From assembly GCA_021295775.1 (NCBI GenBank), contig JAGWBS010000039.1, positions 7,461-63,760 on the forward strand: a stretch of DNA of 56,300 nt, in the 5' to 3' direction. The notes under the pieces are model-generated. The model had not been told where the DNA came from. It did no database searches and worked only from the letters and a program-made list of their open reading frames with translations. Made by a program: the position numbers and the translations under genes. Below are positions 53,815-56,300 of this stretch, piece after piece. This DNA comes from Pseudomonadota bacterium (GTDB taxonomy: Bacteria; Myxococcota_A; UBA9160; SZUA-336). The first letter of the stretch is position 1; every line of letters starts with the position of its first letter.

Positions 53815-54708
53815 ATGAGTTTTGAAATGCGACGGGCCGTATTCTCGCTTGTAGGGCGGGTGCGTCCGATCCTGATACCCTGCTTGATTCTCGGAGCGTT
53901 TGTTCTCTGGGGAATGTTCGAATTGAGAGCTACCGAGGACCGAGTCGCGGCGGTCGCACGGGTGTTGGCGGGCTCTGGTCCGAGGTCCGGGATCGACGCC
54001 GATTTGGCCGTAGATTTGTCCGAAGGATTCGAGGCCAGGATTCGGGACTACCTGCTCCGCCACCCCAAGGTTCTGCGGGAAGCGCTCGACCCGCGCCGGT
54101 TGGCCCGCCTCGCGCTCGAAGCGAAAGGCGACCAGTTGCTCGACGAGGCAGGCTTTCCGGTGGTTGAGTCCTCGGATGGACAGACCGAGCCGCTCGTGCT
54201 GGTCGAATTCTTCGACTACCGATGCGGCTATTGCCAGCGCTTCTTTCCGGCGATCGAACAGGCGCTGGATCGCGCGTCCCGGGGCGAAGGTCCCAACTTG
54301 CGCTTCGTGGCTGTCGAGTTTCCGATCCTCGGTCCCGACTCCGAGCGAGTCGCCCGGTTGGCCCTCGCGGTGCGTGCGCTCGATGCCGAGCTGTACGTCG
54401 AGGTGCATTCCGATCTCATGGGTCCAGATGGTCCCCAGGACTACTCGGAGACAGGCTTGAGGAAGTGGGCTGAAGGAAGGGCGTGGGCGGTCGGTCTTGA
54501 TCTCGACGCGCTGTTTGAGTCTGGCCTTTCCTCGCCTACGGTTGACGAGTCACTCGAAGCCGCGCGGATGTGGGCGGCCGAGATCGAGGTCACGGGGACT
54601 CCCTTTTTCGGGGTTCGGGGACCGGGCGGATGGATGTTCGATCCGGAATCCGCGGCGAGTCCCGAGACGTTCGCGCGGTTGCTCGAGCGGGCTTCCGGGT
54701 CTTCCTAG
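53815..54708 (+). CDS. DsbA-family thioredoxin-fold protein, membrane-anchored
   Basis: A 297-residue protein. The ATG at 53815 has GGAGG 6 bp upstream. A membrane segment (ILIPCLILGAFVLWGMF, residues 19-35) anchors it with the rest in the periplasm. A helical spacer (about 60-115) precedes the thioredoxin fold, with the active site YRCGYCQRFFPAIEQ (CGYC at 137-140) and the cis-Pro loop EVTGTPFFGVRG near residue 265. This matches Com1/ScsC-like disulfide oxidoreductases, which shuffle disulfides in exported proteins. It is the rightmost gene inside the element, about 200 bp from the right repeat. It may serve the element's exported proteins or be a chromosomal gene caught between the repeats. 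Confidence 0.9.
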   Translation: MSFEMRRAVFSLVGRVRPILIPCLILGAFVLWGMFELRATEDRVAAVARVLAGSGPRSGIDADLAVDLSEGFEARIRDYLLRHPKVLREALDPRRLARLALEAKGDQLLDEAGFPVVESSDGQTEPLVLVEFFDYRCGYCQRFFPAIEQALDRASRGEGPNLRFVAVEFPILGPDSERVARLALAVRALDAELYVEVHSDLMGPDGPQDYSETGLRKWAEGRAWAVGLDLDALFESGLSSPTVDESLEAARMWAAEIEVTGTPFFGVRGPGGWMFDPESAASPETFARLLERASGSS

Positions 54709-54912
54709 CCCCGAGCGACTCGGGCCTATCCGGGACATCAGCGTCCCCTGCGGGCACACCCTCCGGCCCAGCCATGGCAGGATCGAATCGCTGCGGTAGT
54801 TGCGCCCGCAGCAGACTTCGAGGTCACCTCGGTCCGGATATTCGTCGAAGGCTTTCCACCCCGGCTTCACGGTGTATCGGTCGCCCAACCTCCAGCTCGC
54901 TTCTATGGACGA

Positions 54913-54979
54913 CCGGTCTACTTCCAGGTCACCGCCATCGCGAAGAAGTGGTCGAAGACCTCGCGGTTCGGGTGGTTGG
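54913..54979. repeat. Right direct repeat (attR-like)
   Basis: The partner of 50107-50173, 4806 bp away, with three mismatches (50119, 50131 and 50142 in the left copy). It forms the 3' end of the - strand gene at 54918-55241, encoding NHPNREVFDHFFAMAVTWK and a stop. A third, partial copy of its outer end (ACTTC-N-AGGTCACC) lies at 54815-54828, in the gene-free stretch 54709-54912. Confidence 0.8.
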
Positions 54980-55241
54980 AGTCGTTCTTCTCAAGGCTGC
55001 GGATGTAGAAGTCCAGCTGCTGCGTCGCCGGGTTCACGGAACCGGCGGGTCCCTCGGTCGGCTGCAGTCGAACCTTCAGAGTCTCCCGGTCGCGCATCTC
55101 CTGGGTGACCATGAAGTGGATCTCCGCCTTCGGTGTCGCGATCCCTGTCTTCGACTGGGCAACAGGAGGAGAACACACCGCGGGCGCGCATAACGGGTTG
55201 CCCGTTATTCCTCTCCGACCCACGGAGTCCGTGTGTGGCAT
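54918..55241 (-). CDS. Small protein of unknown function whose 3' end is the repeat
   Basis: A frame of 107 codons from ATG 55241; a second start, ATG 55112 with GGAG 9 bp upstream, would give 64 residues beginning MVTQEMRDRETLKV. The first 43 residues are less protein-like, so the shorter form is favoured or the gene has lost its true 5' part. The C-terminal half has QQLDFYIRSLEKNDSNHPNR and ends VTWK. No domain is recognised. It follows the exported protein gene at 55205-56146 on the same strand with a 37-bp overlap if the long form is right. Its last 62 bp are duplicated at the left repeat. Confidence 0.55.
   Translation of the reverse strand: MPHTDSVGRRGITGNPLCAPAVCSPPVAQSKTGIATPKAEIHFMVTQEMRDRETLKVRLQPTEGPAGSVNPATQQLDFYIRSLEKNDSNHPNREVFDHFFAMAVTWK
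55190..55208 (-). terminator. Hairpin at the end of the exported protein gene
   Basis: ATAACGGG-TTG-CCCGTTAT is a perfect 8-bp inverted repeat that includes the stop codon of the gene at 55205-56146. No U-run follows, so it may be only a weak pause site or an mRNA end structure. Confidence 0.3.
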
Positions 55242-56146
55242 TCGCGGCCTTGAGCATCGACTATGGCGGCGGCGCGGTCTCCAAAGTACTCACGTTCCAT
55301 CACGTCGGTGTGTTTCCCTATCTTGAGATCGAGCGGTCCGCTCTTGATCACGAAGTTGCCGCGCACCACCTTGAAGGCTTGATAGATCTCCAGCACATTG
55401 GACAGCGGCCTCGATGCCGCCTCGATGAGCCGCTGAGGCGGTCCAAAGTCGTCTCGCAGCGCATCGAGCGACTCGGTGTGCAACGCGCTTCCAACCAGGC
55501 GTCGAAGCTGCATGGGATGCCTCCCCGCCAGAATCAGCACTTTTTCGCCGAGCCTGAAATCGGGCTGGCTAACCCAGTGGTTCACTTGTTCCCCATGCTG
55601 ACGTGGACCCAGCAGCCGGAATACTCCGCGCAAAGCAGGGACGGTGCCGCAGTCCTTGTAGACTCGATCCACGTCAAGCACGACCCGCGTGCGGTAGATC
55701 CCCCGTGGATAAGCATCGAGTTTCGTCACGACGCCTTCGACTATCGCGTCTGCCAGCGCTACGTAATGCCAGGAATCCAGGTCCGCTAAATCCCGCAGGA
55801 CAAACGTTACGCCTGCCCCTTCTAGACGCTGATTTTCCCCAGGCGTGATGCCGAACTCAGTAATGATGTCGTACAGGACGAAAGGGTTGGTGCCCTTCCT
55901 TCGGTAGTAGTCGATCTGCGCGTCCGTCAGCAGACTCGAGATGCCTACGCGAATGTAGTAGTCCTTCGCGACATCCAATATGTGGGGGAACGAGTGGCCA
56001 TGGTATTCCCAGGCGCTGCGTGGCAGGGGTCTACGATCCTCCAGCATGGGTTCGTCGCGATATTCGAAATCCGATGTTTGAGCAAGGCAAGGCCAAGCGG
56101 CCAAGAACGCGCACAGCACCGACAACGGGCACAAGCAAGCTCTCAT
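55205..56146 (-). CDS. Exported protein of unknown function
   Basis: A 313-residue protein. The ATG at 56146 has GGGAGGGAGG 5 bp upstream and opens a signal peptide (RACLCPLSVLCAFLAAWPCLA, cleavage near residue 22). The mature part begins QTSDFEYRDEPMLEDRRP. The central stretch ADAIVEGVVTKLDAYPRGIYRTRVVLDVDRVYKDCG, followed later by PDFRLGEKVLILA, has the layout of exported bacterial proteins with a beta-rich domain (ADxVVxGxV ... YTxVxLxVxxxxKG ... GExVLLFL). The exact family and role are unknown. It is the first gene of a - strand pair leading into the repeat-bearing gene. 56147-56300 shows no gene. Confidence 0.75.
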   Translation of the reverse strand: MRACLCPLSVLCAFLAAWPCLAQTSDFEYRDEPMLEDRRPLPRSAWEYHGHSFPHILDVAKDYYIRVGISSLLTDAQIDYYRRKGTNPFVLYDIITEFGITPGENQRLEGAGVTFVLRDLADLDSWHYVALADAIVEGVVTKLDAYPRGIYRTRVVLDVDRVYKDCGTVPALRGVFRLLGPRQHGEQVNHWVSQPDFRLGEKVLILAGRHPMQLRRLVGSALHTESLDALRDDFGPPQRLIEAASRPLSNVLEIYQAFKVVRGNFVIKSGPLDLKIGKHTDVMEREYFGDRAAAIVDAQGRECHTRTPWVGEE

Positions 56147-56300
56147 GACCCTCCCTCCCGATCTTGTCTCTGGGGTCGGTCCGCAGCGAAGTTGCGGTCG
56201 ATTACAGGTGAAGGTCCCCCCAAACTCCATCCACTAGAGGAGCGAGTTTCCGAGTCTGTTTCGGTCCGGCACACAGTGCCCTCCGCCCCGGTACTTCGCC

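Larger units (their letters stand above)
50107..54979. mobile_element. Putative integrative element bounded by 67-bp direct repeats
   Basis: The interval is framed by direct repeats (50107-50173 and 54913-54979) and contains a complete tyrosine recombinase whose stop lies 35 bp inside the left repeat. The interior is markedly more AT-rich than the chromosome, above all at 51190-51860 and 52990-53810. The right repeat is the 3' end of a small - strand gene and the left repeat is a second copy of that 3' end, which is what integration into a gene end leaves behind. Carried genes: an unrecognised protein, an exported beta-rich protein, a small membrane protein and a DsbA-like protein. No replication or transfer gene is recognisable. 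Confidence 0.65.

Noticed and set aside
54709-54724. CCCGAG-CGA-CTCGGG hairpin after the DsbA-like gene
   Set aside because: The stem is only 6 bp with no T-run; it is within the range of chance in GC-rich DNA.
54550-54888. A - strand frame with GDRYTVKPGWKAFDEYPD near the right repeat
   Set aside because: The first 55 codons look somewhat protein-like, but there is only a TTG start without proper ribosome-site spacing, and the rest is antisense to the DsbA-like gene.

Overview
The window is a compact, very GC-rich stretch of a Gram-negative bacterial chromosome, interrupted near its right end by about 2-4 kb of much more AT-rich DNA. A TonB-dependent receptor, a beta-barrel gene remnant, HtpX, ClpB, a bacterial-type isoleucyl-tRNA synthetase and a membrane-anchored DsbA-like protein all point to a Gram-negative cell. 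The mix of five cytochromes P450, CaiB/BaiF CoA-transferases, crotonases, an acyl-CoA dehydrogenase and a luciferase-like oxidoreductase resembles uncultured Myxococcota- or Binatota-type genomes. That placement is inference; the window holds no rRNA or other decisive marker.

Layout. 1-11000 is a catabolic block: an amidohydrolase end, a P450 and an alpha/beta hydrolase; then on the + strand a small protein, an acyl-CoA ligase and an unusual crotonase; then on the - strand an SRPBCC protein, an acyl-CoA dehydrogenase and two CoA-transferase genes, one of them a tandem fusion. 11000-15750 holds htpX, a TerB-like protein, an AAA ATPase with an altered Walker B and an exported DUF3604 protein. 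15840-19200 holds a dienoyl-CoA-reductase-type enzyme and two broken crotonase genes. 19260-30600 mixes core metabolism (PPi-dependent phosphofructokinase, ileS, leuA, a stand-alone AICAR transformylase, thiO) with another P450 and small enzymes. 30600-37050 has a luciferase-like enzyme, an SDR, an exported methyltransferase frame that lacks its normal stop, a TonB receptor and an anchored protein. 37100-42400 has tRNA-His, clpB, a copper amine oxidase, a barrel-gene remnant and tRNA-Arg. 42470-49950 is a second oxidative cluster: three P450s, a tandem CMD protein, an amidohydrolase and a flavin monooxygenase.

50107-54979 looks like a small integrative element. A complete tyrosine recombinase lies just inside one of two 67-bp direct repeats (64/67 identical). 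The right repeat is the 3' end of a small chromosomal gene and the left repeat is its displaced copy. The interior carries unrecognised exported or membrane proteins, a pair of GATAAG-N4-CTTATC palindromes, decayed AT-rich DNA and a DsbA-like protein. This is the best candidate here for something undescribed.

The P450s, flavin monooxygenase, SDR, CoA ligase, CoA-transferases, dehydrogenase and crotonases together suggest oxidation, CoA activation and beta-oxidation of hydrophobic isoprenoid- or steroid-like substrates. The actual substrates cannot be read from the sequence.
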